DNA from: a virus
IMG/VR virus record: IMGVR_UViG_3300042516_003738
Coordinates: 1-21,537 of that record
DNA: 21,537 bases
Direction: 5' to 3' (one strand)
The position numbers and the translations under genes are program-made. Below the pieces are notes generated by a model, which was given only the letters and a program-made list of their open reading frames with translations, was not told the origin of the DNA and searched no databases. This document shows, piece after piece, positions 5,336 through 12,710 of this stretch; position 1 is the stretch's first letter, and each line of letters starts with the position of its first letter.

Positions 5336-5830
5336 ATGATTAAAAAAATATATTTGGATATGGATGGTGTTTTAACTGATTTCGAAAAAAGGTATTTTGA
5401 CCTTTTTGATGAAACACCAGGTGAAACTAGAGATAGGAAAAATTTTAACCCTAACTGGAAGGCCTTCGTTAAAGGTGAAAATTTTGCCACATTGGATTGG
5501 CACTCTGGTGGAAAAGAATTGCTAGAATTTATAAGAAAATATCCTGTTGAAGTTGAAATACTTTCTTCTTCAGGTGGTGAGAAGTTTCATGGTGAAGTGA
5601 CTGTACAAAAAATAAACTGGTTGAAAAAACATGGTATTCATTACAAAGCAAATATCGTGCCTGGTCGTAAACATAAGAAAGAATACGCTCGAGCAGATAC
5701 TATTTTGATTGATGATACTGAAGATGTTATTCATGATTTCAATGCAGCTGGAGGTCATGGTATACTTCACAAAGATATTAGTAAAACTAAGGCACAATTG
5801 CAAAAATTGCTTGCAAAGAATACTAAATAA
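5336..5830 (+). CDS. HAD-superfamily phosphatase, 5'-nucleotidase-like
   Basis: A 164-residue HAD-fold hydrolase. Motif I is YLDMDGVLTDF with nucleophile Asp8 and acid/base Asp10. Motif II is LSSSG (about 76-80). A basic KHKK patch (112-115) may supply the motif III lysine. Motif IV is ILIDDTEDVI, with Asp126, Asp127 and Asp130 for magnesium. Size and motif I resemble 5'(3')-deoxyribonucleotidases (NT5C type) found in many phages, which dephosphorylate nucleoside monophosphates; polynucleotide phosphatase activity is an alternative. It lies one base after the previous gene, in the inserted group before gp32. Substrate not determined. Confidence 0.8.
   Translation: MIKKIYLDMDGVLTDFEKRYFDLFDETPGETRDRKNFNPNWKAFVKGENFATLDWHSGGKELLEFIRKYPVEVEILSSSGGEKFHGEVTVQKINWLKKHGIHYKANIVPGRKHKKEYARADTILIDDTEDVIHDFNAAGGHGILHKDISKTKAQLQKLLAKNTK
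5823..5830 (+). promoter_or_regulatory. Possible late promoter upstream of gp32
   Basis: CTAAATAA, overlapping the end of the HAD gene, resembles the T4-like late box. Transcription would start near 5836, giving a gp32 leader of about 70 bases. Motif match only. Confidence 0.35.
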
Positions 5831-5859
5831 ATGATATACTATGATTTATGTGGATAACC

Positions 5860-5891
5860 CGTTTTATACACCGTTAATACTACGTTTATAC
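5860..5891 (+). promoter_or_regulatory. Triple CGTTNATAC-type repeat in the gp32 leader, candidate autoregulatory operator
   Basis: Three near-copies of one element stand in tandem at 11-12 base spacing: CGTTTTATAC (5860-5869), CGTTAATAC (5872-5880), CGTTTATAC (5883-5891). They end directly at the ribosome binding site GAAAGGAAG (5892-5900) of gp32. In T4, gp32 represses its own translation by binding cooperatively to an unstructured, AU-rich leader next to the ribosome binding site. These repeats are placed where that operator would be. The operator role is inference. Confidence 0.5.
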
Positions 5892-5904
5892 GAAAGGAAG
5901 TACT

Positions 5905-6795
5905 ATGTCTAGTTTTGCAAATCTCAAACGCAATCGCAGTTCTTTGGAAAAACTAACCAAAGCGATTGAATCAACTACTCAAACAACCGAATCAAACTCA
6001 AAAGACGATAATCGATTCTGGCAACCATCTGTCGATAAAGCAGGTAATGGTATGGCAGTTATTCGTTTTCTTCCCGCACCAGCTGTTGATGGTGATGAAG
6101 GATTGCCTTGGGTTCGTATTTTTCACCACGGATTTCAGGGACCAGGCGGTTGGTTAATTGATAACTGTTTAACTACAGTAAACGAAAAGTGTCCAGTGTG
6201 CGAACACAATTCAACACTATGGAATTCTGGTGTAGAAGCTAACAAAGATATTGCACGTAAGCAAAAACGTAAACTATCTTATATCGCAAACGTTTATATC
6301 GTTTCTGATCCTAGCAATCCAGAAAATGAAGGTCAAATCAAACTATTTAAGTTTGGTAAAAAGATTTTTGATAAGATTACAGAAGCAATGAATCCAGAAT
6401 TCGCTGATGAAACTCCTGTAAATCCTTTTGACCTTTGGGAAGGTGCTAACTTCAAATTGAAGATGCGTAACGTAGAAGGCTATCGTAATTATGATAAATC
6501 AGAATTTGCTGATAAGTCAGCACTTCTTGATGGTGATGATGAGAAACTTGAAAATCTTTGGAAGAGTGAGTTCTCACTAAAAGAATTTACTGAGAAGAAA
6601 CACTTCAAGTCTTATGACCAACTCAAATCTCGCCTCGATAAGGCTCTAGGTTTTGAATCTGTTGCACCGAAAACTAAAGCTGAAGATTTTGTTGCGAAAA
6701 CTTCTCCTGACTTGGAAGAAGCATCATCATTTAATACTTCTGGTATTGATGATGACGATTTGGATTATTTCAAATCACTCGCTGAACAAGACTAA
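5905..6795 (+). CDS. 32: Single-stranded DNA-binding protein gp32
   Basis: A 296-residue orthologue of T4 gp32 (301 residues). The N-terminal K-R-N-R-S-S (8-13) matches the basic LAST motif used for cooperative self-interaction. The core OB domain includes FWQPSVDKAGNGMAVIRFLP and WVRIFHHGFQGPGGW. The likely zinc ligands are a histidine at 74 or 75 and cysteines 88, 96 and 99 (NEKCPVCEH), as in T4. The C-terminus is strongly acidic (IDDDDLDYF), the tail that T4 gp32 uses to contact replication partners. It coats ssDNA in replication, recombination and repair and works with gp59. A good ribosome binding site and a repeat-bearing leader precede it; a strong terminator follows. Confidence 0.95.
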   Translation: MSSFANLKRNRSSLEKLTKAIESTTQTTESNSKDDNRFWQPSVDKAGNGMAVIRFLPAPAVDGDEGLPWVRIFHHGFQGPGGWLIDNCLTTVNEKCPVCEHNSTLWNSGVEANKDIARKQKRKLSYIANVYIVSDPSNPENEGQIKLFKFGKKIFDKITEAMNPEFADETPVNPFDLWEGANFKLKMRNVEGYRNYDKSEFADKSALLDGDDEKLENLWKSEFSLKEFTEKKHFKSYDQLKSRLDKALGFESVAPKTKAEDFVAKTSPDLEEASSFNTSGIDDDDLDYFKSLAEQD

Positions 6796-6799
6796 AAGA

Positions 6800-6824
6800 A
6801 AACCCACCGAAAGGTGGGTTTTTT
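6800..6824. terminator. Rho-independent terminator, probably bidirectional
   Basis: AAACCCACC-GAAA-GGTGGGTTT (6800-6821) is a nine-pair stem with a GAAA tetraloop followed by TTT on the plus strand. On the minus strand the same hairpin is followed by TCTTTT. It lies between the convergent ends of gp32 and the minus-strand muramidase-like gene, whose stop codon (6823-6825) is in the T-tract. It should end transcripts from both sides. Confidence 0.9.
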
Positions 6825-8466
6825 ATACTACCGCAGTTTTCAATTTCTTCAACGGGTCAACTGATCTTCCCTGTTTTTTGTTTACTACAACAGTTTGTTG
6901 ATTTACGTTGTTGTTAATAATAACATAAGGCGTTTCACTTTCAACTTCTCGTATTGATAAATCAAAAGAAGCAACATCAATTTTTGATGCATCTCGAACG
7001 CCTGCCACGTTTTGATTAAAATCTGGTATAACTAAACTTGAAGTTTTATCTTTAGGTGTTTTTATATCTTCTTTATTTTCTATTTTTTTTCTCGTTGTTT
7101 CTATCTTTTGTTGTTGTCTGTTTAAAAATTCATTGGCCGATTGACTCATCCAAGGATTATTTAATAAGTTCGTTGGATAACCAGCTTCAGACATTATTTT
7201 TCCAACAGATTCTCTTCCTCGTCCTTCTTTTACAGCTTTAATTAAAGCTTGAGTTCCTCCAGAACCTACAGCCCACGAAGAAGCGAGAGTTTCTGGTGTA
7301 ACAGGAACGCTTAGTCTTTCCAGTTCTAACATTTTACTTCTAGCCAATGACTGAGCAACTATATCTTGCATTGATGCATCAAATTTTCTGTCGAGTATAT
7401 CTGGAATGGTTTTCTTTAGTTTATTAATTTCACCTTTCAATGTGTCAGGCATAAATTGATAAGCACCAACTGCACTTTGTCCTTTTTTTACTTTTTCTCT
7501 TGCAGATTGAAAATCCATAACTTCTCGTATTGACATTTGAGTAAGTGGTTTTCCAGAAAATTCCTCTGCTGTTTGTTGTTTTATAAATCCAGGTTTATCT
7601 TTACCGTAAGCAAACTCTAGTTTACCTTCTTTATTTTTTCTTTCACCAAAAGATATATTATAGTTTTGTCCCGATTCGAATCTATACATAGATTTTAAAA
7701 CTAAATCGATGTCGGAAGTTGATAATTTTCCTGCTGGAAAGTCTATTTTAAAATCTGGTAATTCTCCTGCGTGGGCTTCACTTATGAATAATTTCTTTAT
7801 CGAGTTGTAAAGGTCCGTTGTAAATTCTTCTAGGTAAGATTTTAAATCTACGGTTCTCAATTTGTCTAGTGTTTCTTTTACTTCATCAACAGCCGCTTTA
7901 ATTGCAACTACAACGCCAGCAAAAATGCCACCTATTACCAGAAAATCCAGTAAATTAAAATTAGATTTCTTTTTATTTTTAAGTTCTTCTGGAGAATTTT
8001 TCGAACGTCCCTTTAACTGTTCAAGTTGAGATTCATACATCTGTTCTCGTTTAGAAGCCGCTTTAAAATACATATCAGCTTTTGTTGCAGCATCACCTTT
8101 TTCCAATTTTAAATATTTTACCAGATTTTGTCTGAAAACATTAAAATCTCTATGCAATGCAGGAAGAACAGATAAGTTTTTTGCTGTTAATGTTGTATTA
8201 TATTGTATACTTTCAAATATAGGTTTTACATTTGAAACGTCTAAGGAACCTTTTTCTATAGATTCACCAGAAGTCCTGGTAGCTGAAGTTTTTGCTTTGT
8301 AAGTTTTTAAACCAGGAAAAAGAGCAACTAATAAACCTTTTTGATTTATCAATTGGCGAGGATCAAATTTCTCTTTTAATCGTTCTTTTACACCACCAGC
8401 CAATGACGATACAACGCCTTGACCTGATTGCCTTTTTGAAGAAACTAAATCTCTAAGAGAAGCCAT
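6823..8466 (-). CDS. Virion protein with lysozyme/transglycosylase-like domain
   Basis: A 547-residue protein. Residues 1-157 are a paralogue of the N-terminus of the upstream 648-residue protein (shared FDPRQLINQKGLL, ALFPGLKTY, MHRD/LHRD and TKADM). A single hydrophobic segment follows (about 172-190), then a lysozyme-superfamily region (about 250-430): MYRFESGQNY with likely catalytic Glu264, then SAVGAYQFMPDTLKG (331-345) and SSWAVGSGG. The GAYQF motif is typical of phage muramidases and lytic transglycosylases. The C-terminus is low-complexity and charged. It is probably a tail-borne peptidoglycan hydrolase that helps tail penetration. TAATG overlap with the upstream gene; a start site AGGA lies upstream. 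It may replace the lysozyme domain missing from gp5 here. Confidence 0.75.
   Translation of the reverse strand: MASLRDLVSSKRQSGQGVVSSLAGGVKERLKEKFDPRQLINQKGLLVALFPGLKTYKAKTSATRTSGESIEKGSLDVSNVKPIFESIQYNTTLTAKNLSVLPALHRDFNVFRQNLVKYLKLEKGDAATKADMYFKAASKREQMYESQLEQLKGRSKNSPEELKNKKKSNFNLLDFLVIGGIFAGVVVAIKAAVDEVKETLDKLRTVDLKSYLEEFTTDLYNSIKKLFISEAHAGELPDFKIDFPAGKLSTSDIDLVLKSMYRFESGQNYNISFGERKNKEGKLEFAYGKDKPGFIKQQTAEEFSGKPLTQMSIREVMDFQSAREKVKKGQSAVGAYQFMPDTLKGEINKLKKTIPDILDRKFDASMQDIVAQSLARSKMLELERLSVPVTPETLASSWAVGSGGTQALIKAVKEGRGRESVGKIMSEAGYPTNLLNNPWMSQSANEFLNRQQQKIETTRKKIENKEDIKTPKDKTSSLVIPDFNQNVAGVRDASKIDVASFDLSIREVESETPYVIINNNVNQQTVVVNKKQGRSVDPLKKLKTAVV
8335..8364. repeat. 30-bp identical repeat, copy 1 (paralogous N-terminal module)
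   Basis: This 30-base stretch, coding for part of the DPRQLINQKG segment, is identical to 10254-10283 in the neighbouring gene. A second identical block of 20 bases is at 8300-8319 and 10219-10238. The two genes share a duplicated 5' module. Confidence 0.9.
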
Positions 8467-10412
8467 TATTTTATTCCTATAATTGAGGTATCTCCAAGAT
8501 TTTCAAAATAATCCGTATTCCATGCTGGCGCAACTTCTTCACCTGAAGAAACTGTATCTTTGTTACTCGAATTATTTGTAATGACTTGAACGTTAGTTTT
8601 CGATTCGGTGGTTCTTTGTTTATTCGACGAAGTGAAATCTTCTATTCGCTTAGTCAAAGTTTGTCTAGATTCGTCTAGTAAGTTTAATCCTTGAGATTTT
8701 AGTTCATCAAATTTAAACTGGTCTGTTAATTTACTAAGTCTTTTTTCTACATCAGGCATATATGATGATGGCAGATTTTTAATAAAATCGGTACCTAACA
8801 TTTCTTCTAAAGCATCGTCGGATATTGAATCAAACATAGTTCTAGCTTGCAATTTATCTTTTACAGATTCTAAACCATTTTTTAATAAATCATATTCTTT
8901 ATAGTCTTTATTATATTGTTCATTAAAAAGTTTTAACGATTTCTCTGAAATATCCGCCTTTATTGGTTCTATTTGAGAAATTAAAAGATCAATTAAATTT
9001 CTATTTGGTTTTGATTGTTTCGATTCTTCAGATAGTCTTTCCATTAAAACTTCATAAAGTTTAATTTGTTTACCAAAATGTTTAGCCTCAGAATCAGATA
9101 ATAATAGTGTTAGCGGTTCTTTAAATCCTGGAATGGGCACACCATAAATTTTTGCTGGTCCTTTACCATTATTATATAACTTGTATGCCGCATTATTGAA
9201 TATGGGTTCAATATAACCATGAGTATCATCTAGTCTTTGATTAAAAAGAGATTCATCATATGCTAACGGTTGAGCTCTAACTGGTTTGCTCATTCCCATT
9301 GCTTCACTGGTTGCATTTTTAGATAAGATACCAGATTTTTTTAATTCTTGGAACTCAGTTTCACTAAACTGATATGGCAAATAGGATCTTCTTTTGTCTG
9401 ATGTTTTTTGATTTTCTTCAAATCTTTTGGCGGATTCTCGAATATCTTCCATAGAAGATTCTTTTGATAATGGAGTTTCCGCAAAACTACTTTCTCGGAA
9501 TTTTTTTGCGAAATATTCTAATCCAAATGTTGTTGCAAAAACACCCATTAAGTAACCAGCTAATCTAACTAGTCCTTTTTTACTGAATAATAGAGAAAAT
9601 ACTCCACCTATAGCTCCCCTGATTATAGTGGTAGCCAAAACTCTCATAAAACTTGTTTTGAAGAAATCTATAAAAAAATCTTTAATTATGTTACCTAATA
9701 ATTTAAAGGGTGATAATAACAAAGATAATGCTTTTCCTATAACATCAATGACAACCTCTGCTAATAATTTAAAAGCACCAAATATGGCCTTACCTAAATC
9801 TAAAATTGCACTAACAATACTTTTAAGTCCATTAATAATAGTTGAAAATATTTTTCCTAGAAATCCTAATATACCTTTAGATTTCTTCTTATCTTCTTCG
9901 TCTTTTTGTTTCTGTAGTTTGTCTTGATTATTTCTAGCCTTCTTTAACTCTCTTTCATACTTTTCTTCTCTTTCTTTTGCATTGACAAAAAACATATCGG
10001 CTTTTGTTCTTGCATCACCACTTTTTAATTTAACCAACTTAACCATGTTTTGTCTTATGACGTTTACATCTCTATGCATAGCAGGAAGAACCATAGTGTT
10101 CTTTGCGGTCATTTTAGTATTGTATGAGATTGTTTCTAAAACAGGTTTAATTTCATCTAAAGACGCAGACTGAATAGAAGATTTGGATAATTTTTCAGCC
10201 GAAGCTGTTTTGGCGGCATAAGTTTTTAAACCAGGAAATAAGGCCGTTAAAAGACCTTTTTGATTTATCAATTGGCGAGGATCGAATTTCTCTTTCAATC
10301 TTTCTTTTAGACCACCAGCGAGAGCGCCAGTAACACCACTACCTTGACTTCTTCGGTAGGCTACAATTTCAGCTAATCTATTTGTAGGAGGTTTACTTTT
10401 TTTAGTTGCCAT
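8466..10412 (-). CDS. Candidate tail tape measure / baseplate hub protein (gp29 position)
   Basis: A 648-residue protein. Residues 1-170 form a module shared with the next gene, ending in a charged helix (KYERELKKARNNQDKLQKQKD-like, about 151-175). Residues 181-300 are a long hydrophobic/amphipathic region (GILGFLGKIF, LLLSPFKLLG, IIRGAIGGVF), as tape measure proteins often have for ejection into the membrane. The rest is helical and charged, with an Asn/Ser-rich end. The position after gp26 and its frameshift product, and a length close to T4 gp29 (590 residues), fit the tape measure; no sequence motif proves it. In T4-like tails the tape measure sets tail length and starts from the hub. The start is preceded by a weak GAGA ribosome binding site, 3 bases after the gp26 extension ends. 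Confidence 0.55.
   Translation of the reverse strand: MATKKSKPPTNRLAEIVAYRRSQGSGVTGALAGGLKERLKEKFDPRQLINQKGLLTALFPGLKTYAAKTASAEKLSKSSIQSASLDEIKPVLETISYNTKMTAKNTMVLPAMHRDVNVIRQNMVKLVKLKSGDARTKADMFFVNAKEREEKYERELKKARNNQDKLQKQKDEEDKKKSKGILGFLGKIFSTIINGLKSIVSAILDLGKAIFGAFKLLAEVVIDVIGKALSLLLSPFKLLGNIIKDFFIDFFKTSFMRVLATTIIRGAIGGVFSLLFSKKGLVRLAGYLMGVFATTFGLEYFAKKFRESSFAETPLSKESSMEDIRESAKRFEENQKTSDKRRSYLPYQFSETEFQELKKSGILSKNATSEAMGMSKPVRAQPLAYDESLFNQRLDDTHGYIEPIFNNAAYKLYNNGKGPAKIYGVPIPGFKEPLTLLLSDSEAKHFGKQIKLYEVLMERLSEESKQSKPNRNLIDLLISQIEPIKADISEKSLKLFNEQYNKDYKEYDLLKNGLESVKDKLQARTMFDSISDDALEEMLGTDFIKNLPSSYMPDVEKRLSKLTDQFKFDELKSQGLNLLDESRQTLTKRIEDFTSSNKQRTTESKTNVQVITNNSSNKDTVSSGEEVAPAWNTDYFENLGDTSIIGIK
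10254..10283. repeat. 30-bp identical repeat, copy 2 (paralogous N-terminal module)
   Basis: Identical to 8335-8364. The conservation at base level, within a longer region of protein similarity, suggests recent duplication or continuing gene conversion between the two neighbouring genes. Confidence 0.9.
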
Positions 10413-10415
10413 TTT

Positions 10416-10610
10416 TTATCTCTTTTGATTTTGTGCGGCTTTTAATCTTTCCGCCTCTTCTTCTAGATATCGCATTAACATATTCACATAGATATCTTTT
10501 TCCCACGGAATCAAATTCTCCAACTCTGTCAAACTATATTTGTGGTGTTGCATTAGAGCAAAATTGGTATGATAATGATTCTGTAGGTTGTCATGACCAA
10601 AAATTATTCG
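10416..10610 (-). CDS. -1 frameshift extension of gp26 (64 aa), tail/hub assembly chaperone-like
   Basis: After the slippery T-TTT-TTC near the gp26 end, the -1 frame is open from CGA at 10610 to TAA at 10418-10416. It encodes 64 residues beginning RIIFGHDNLQNHYHTNFALM, then HHKYSLTELENLIPWEKDIY and V-N-M-L-M-R-Y-L-E-E-E. The only ATG before the conserved part (10553) has no ribosome binding site, and the sequence before it still reads as sensible protein, so expression as a gp26 fusion of about 305 residues is the better model. The 'LIPWEKDIYVxML' type motif is, from memory, typical of small proteins in the gp26/gp51 region and of tail assembly chaperones made by frameshifting in other phages. 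It ends 3 bases before the tape-measure candidate. Confidence 0.65.
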   Translation of the reverse strand, partial: RIIFGHDNLQNHYHTNFALMQHHKYSLTELENLIPWEKDIYVNMLMRYLEEEAERLKAAQNQKR

Positions 10611-11332
10611 AAAAAACTTTGTAGACCTTCAAGTTCAATGTTTTCATGATAACCACATTTCTTACACTCAAAATCAACTTTCTTTTTAAGTTTTGGCATA
10701 GTATCAAAGAATGTTTTTATTTTTTCCAAATCTTTTGATTGTAAAGAATCTAAAAATTCCATAAGTTCTTCGTTTGTTGAATCTTTAGCATAGTAAATAT
10801 TATCTTTATCATAAATGTAATCAATACAACTAATGATTAGATCCAATACTACATTAAAATCATCAACTTCAGTATTGTCTTTGATTAGTCCTATTTTAGG
10901 ATATTTCATGACAATACCTAATTCGTTTGTAATTTCTATTTTATTGGTATGTTCTGAATTTCTTGTAGGTTCAACTTCTAAAATATTAAGTTGCATTTCA
11001 ACCGGACTATTACATTTTTTAGGTTCTTCTTCGGTACCAACATCATTATTGCAACGATAACGAAGATTTACAATTTCGCCAATTGAACGAGCTCTAAGAT
11101 TTAAAAATAGATATTCAATGTCAAAGGTTGGTAAATCTCTTATCTCAATATCACTTATAACGCAATTATTTAAAACTTGTATGATTGTGTCTACTGAATA
11201 TTTTGCATCATCCGATTCATAAGCCATTAGAAATAATTTTTCTTCCTTTACTGTGAAAGGTCTAAATCTTACTGACTCTCCAGAAGAAGGTAATTTTATT
11301 TCATATACTGGAACATCAATTTTAGGTAACAT
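10604..11332 (-). CDS. 26: Baseplate hub protein gp26
   Basis: A 242-residue protein of the T4 gp26 family (T4 gp26: 208 residues). It starts MLPKIDVPVYEIKLPSSGE, typical of the family, followed by FRPFTVKEEKLFLMA. Four cysteines, Cys94 and Cys107 plus C223-x-x-C226 (FECKKCGYHE), probably bind zinc. In T4, gp26 takes part in baseplate hub assembly. GGAG precedes the ATG. The gene ends at TAA 10606-10604, just after a slippery heptamer that would send some ribosomes into the -1 frame to make a longer product. It follows the gp54-like gene with an 11-base gap. Confidence 0.8.
   Translation of the reverse strand: MLPKIDVPVYEIKLPSSGESVRFRPFTVKEEKLFLMAYESDDAKYSVDTIIQVLNNCVISDIEIRDLPTFDIEYLFLNLRARSIGEIVNLRYRCNNDVGTEEEPKKCNSPVEMQLNILEVEPTRNSEHTNKIEITNELGIVMKYPKIGLIKDNTEVDDFNVVLDLIISCIDYIYDKDNIYYAKDSTNEELMEFLDSLQSKDLEKIKTFFDTMPKLKKKVDFECKKCGYHENIELEGLQSFFE
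10610..10616 (-). promoter_or_regulatory. Slippery heptamer T-TTT-TTC for -1 ribosomal frameshifting
   Basis: In the gp26 frame the codons read AGT TTT TTC GAA TAA, so T TTT TTC fits the X-XXY-YYZ slippery pattern in frame. The stop lies one codon downstream, and the -1 frame then stays open for 64 codons. No stimulatory hairpin was worked out. Confidence 0.6.
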
Positions 11333-11343
11333 AGTATCTCCAT

Positions 11344-12108
11344 TTAAAATCTAAAGAAATTTTCAAATAATTTTGTGCTTTTTGCTCCGAAGTAGGACGC
11401 TGCTGCTTCTCCAAGGTCTGTATAACCTTCATAGATAGGTTCATATTTTTGATATGCAAATTGAACAGTCAATCTATGATAACCATCATCACCCCAAGCC
11501 AAAGGCATTGCAGCAACACCTATTGGAAATGCATCTATTAATTTCACTGCATAAATTTGTTTAATAAAATCATCATATTGAAGAATTTGTATATTACTCA
11601 TGTAACGAGTTTCTTCATCATGAGAGAATCTTAAATTATTTGTTATTGGATTCATTATAGAACTAATCCAAGAATCAAATAATTTTCTTTCATAGAAATC
11701 ATTTGTACAAATAAATCCTAAACTTATATCATTGTATTGTTTTTGATAAGGAACTTTAAACGAAGGTCCATAAATTTTGACATCAGCTGTTTGTAATGTT
11801 TTTCCTGGTAATTCTGCTGTTTCACATTGTAACGATAGATATCTTGTTATGTTGGGATTCGACCCTCTTCTTGGGTCTCCAGATGGCCAAGATTTTCCCG
11901 TTCTTTCATATGTTGTTGCACGACTAACCCAATCAGTAACATCGGTAACTAATGTATTTGGTAAGTTTAATAATTGTTCTAATACGTTACTGTCGATGTT
12001 ACCGTCAATATATCTTGGAATAGGAAGAATCATTTTAAATCTGTTGGGTCTAGCCAAATCACCTTTAGATTTTATGTGTGATAGAAATAAAGTTGGTGTA
12101 AAAGACAT
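11344..12108 (-). CDS. 54: Baseplate tail tube initiator, gp54-like (tail-tube fold)
   Basis: A 254-residue protein. I use the ATG at 12108 rather than the upstream one at 12207, because AAAGGA lies 8 bases before it and it overlaps the previous stop as TAATG; the upstream extension lies wholly within the preceding gene. The protein begins MSFTPTLFLSHIKSKGDLAR and contains the tube-like core: RPNRFKMILP, LQCETAELPGKT, then a late AVKLIDAFPIGVAAMPLAWG and LTVQFAYQKYEP. These are features of the T4 gp19/gp54 tail-tube family. In T4, gp54 (320 residues) starts tube polymerisation on the gp48 cap of the baseplate. Tail tube gp19 itself is an alternative, but the neighbours gp26 and gp48 favour gp54. 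Confidence 0.7.
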   Translation of the reverse strand: MSFTPTLFLSHIKSKGDLARPNRFKMILPIPRYIDGNIDSNVLEQLLNLPNTLVTDVTDWVSRATTYERTGKSWPSGDPRRGSNPNITRYLSLQCETAELPGKTLQTADVKIYGPSFKVPYQKQYNDISLGFICTNDFYERKLFDSWISSIMNPITNNLRFSHDEETRYMSNIQILQYDDFIKQIYAVKLIDAFPIGVAAMPLAWGDDGYHRLTVQFAYQKYEPIYEGYTDLGEAAASYFGAKSTKLFENFFRF

Positions 12109-12698
12109 TAAAATAATTCCTTTGAATCTTGAAATACTAGTGATTTTGAAATTGGTTTTTTTTCTGAAGTGAAACTTTCTACTGGTAACAAAGCTGCAAT
12201 ATCCCACTCATCCGCACTAATCTCCAAAAATCTAGATTGTATTTGAGTAAATAGATAGCGTTTTATGCAGGCATTTTGTTCAAAAATTTTAGATGCTGAC
12301 TTTAGTGTTTGATAGGATAACCTAAGTTTTGTAGTGTTATCAAACTTGTCGTTCGTTGCATAGGAACTTAGTTTATCAAGTAATATTAATCTTTGTTTTG
12401 GATGAATATAGTGAATATTCAATCCTAAAAATCCATCGTTATAGGGTTCTATTGGCAAAACTAAAGGAAAGGTATCATAGTACTTCATTTTGTCTTTAGT
12501 CTTAGGATCATAAACGAAAAAATAAAGTCTGCCAACAATACTTCTTTCACGAAGTCTTGCCATGTCATTCATCAAACTTGCTTTAGTGGGTTTTAAGTTT
12601 GCGACTTTCGTGCGTAACCAATCTCTAGATTCTCTGGACCTAGAGGCGAAACCTTCTTTTTGTAGTGAAGCTTGAATACGGTCGATTAGATATGCCAT
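12108..12698 (-). CDS. Conserved T4-like virion protein (possibly DNA end protector gp2)
   Basis: A 196-residue protein with a distinctive core: VGRLYFFVYDPKTKDKMKYY, DTFPLVLPIEPYNDGFLGLN and HYIHPKQRLILLDKLSSYA, then DEWDIAALLPVESF near the C-terminus. I recognise this as a widely conserved structural gene of aquatic T4-like phages, but its T4 counterpart is uncertain. Placement next to gp4 recalls T4 genes 2 and 4, so a gp2 role (protecting DNA ends, joining head to tail) is possible. A perfect late box TATAAATA on the minus strand ends four bases before the ATG and there is no ribosome binding site, so a leaderless late transcript is possible. The stop overlaps the gp54-like ATG. Confidence 0.65.
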   Translation of the reverse strand: MAYLIDRIQASLQKEGFASRSRESRDWLRTKVANLKPTKASLMNDMARLRERSIVGRLYFFVYDPKTKDKMKYYDTFPLVLPIEPYNDGFLGLNIHYIHPKQRLILLDKLSSYATNDKFDNTTKLRLSYQTLKSASKIFEQNACIKRYLFTQIQSRFLEISADEWDIAALLPVESFTSEKKPISKSLVFQDSKELF

Positions 12699-12702
12699 CG
12701 AC

Positions 12703-12710
12703 TATTTATA
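12703..12710 (-). promoter_or_regulatory. T4 late promoter box TATAAATA
   Basis: The minus strand reads TATAAATA, identical to the T4 late promoter consensus, overlapping the gp4 stop codon. With T4 spacing (start about 6 bases after the box) transcription would begin at or next to the A of the ATG at 12698. Confidence 0.5.

Noticed and set aside
9628-9927. 99-codon plus-strand reading frame inside the tape-measure candidate
   Set aside because: Antisense shadow of the hydrophobic region of the minus-strand gene; low-complexity product and no start signals.
10416-10553. Independent small gene starting at the ATG at 10553
   Set aside because: No ribosome binding site, and the in-frame sequence upstream is open back to the slippery site, so frameshift expression is the better explanation. 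Internal initiation is not fully excluded.
10406-10624. 72-codon plus-strand reading frame opposite the gp26 extension
   Set aside because: The minus-strand -1 frame encodes a coherent tail-chaperone-like motif here and joins gp26, while the plus-strand product has no recognisable feature and runs against the block.
12109-12207. N-terminal extension of the gp54-like protein to the ATG at 12207
   Set aside because: The extension lies in another frame of the upstream gene, has no family similarity, and the ATG at 12108 has AAAGGA at good spacing and a TAATG overlap.
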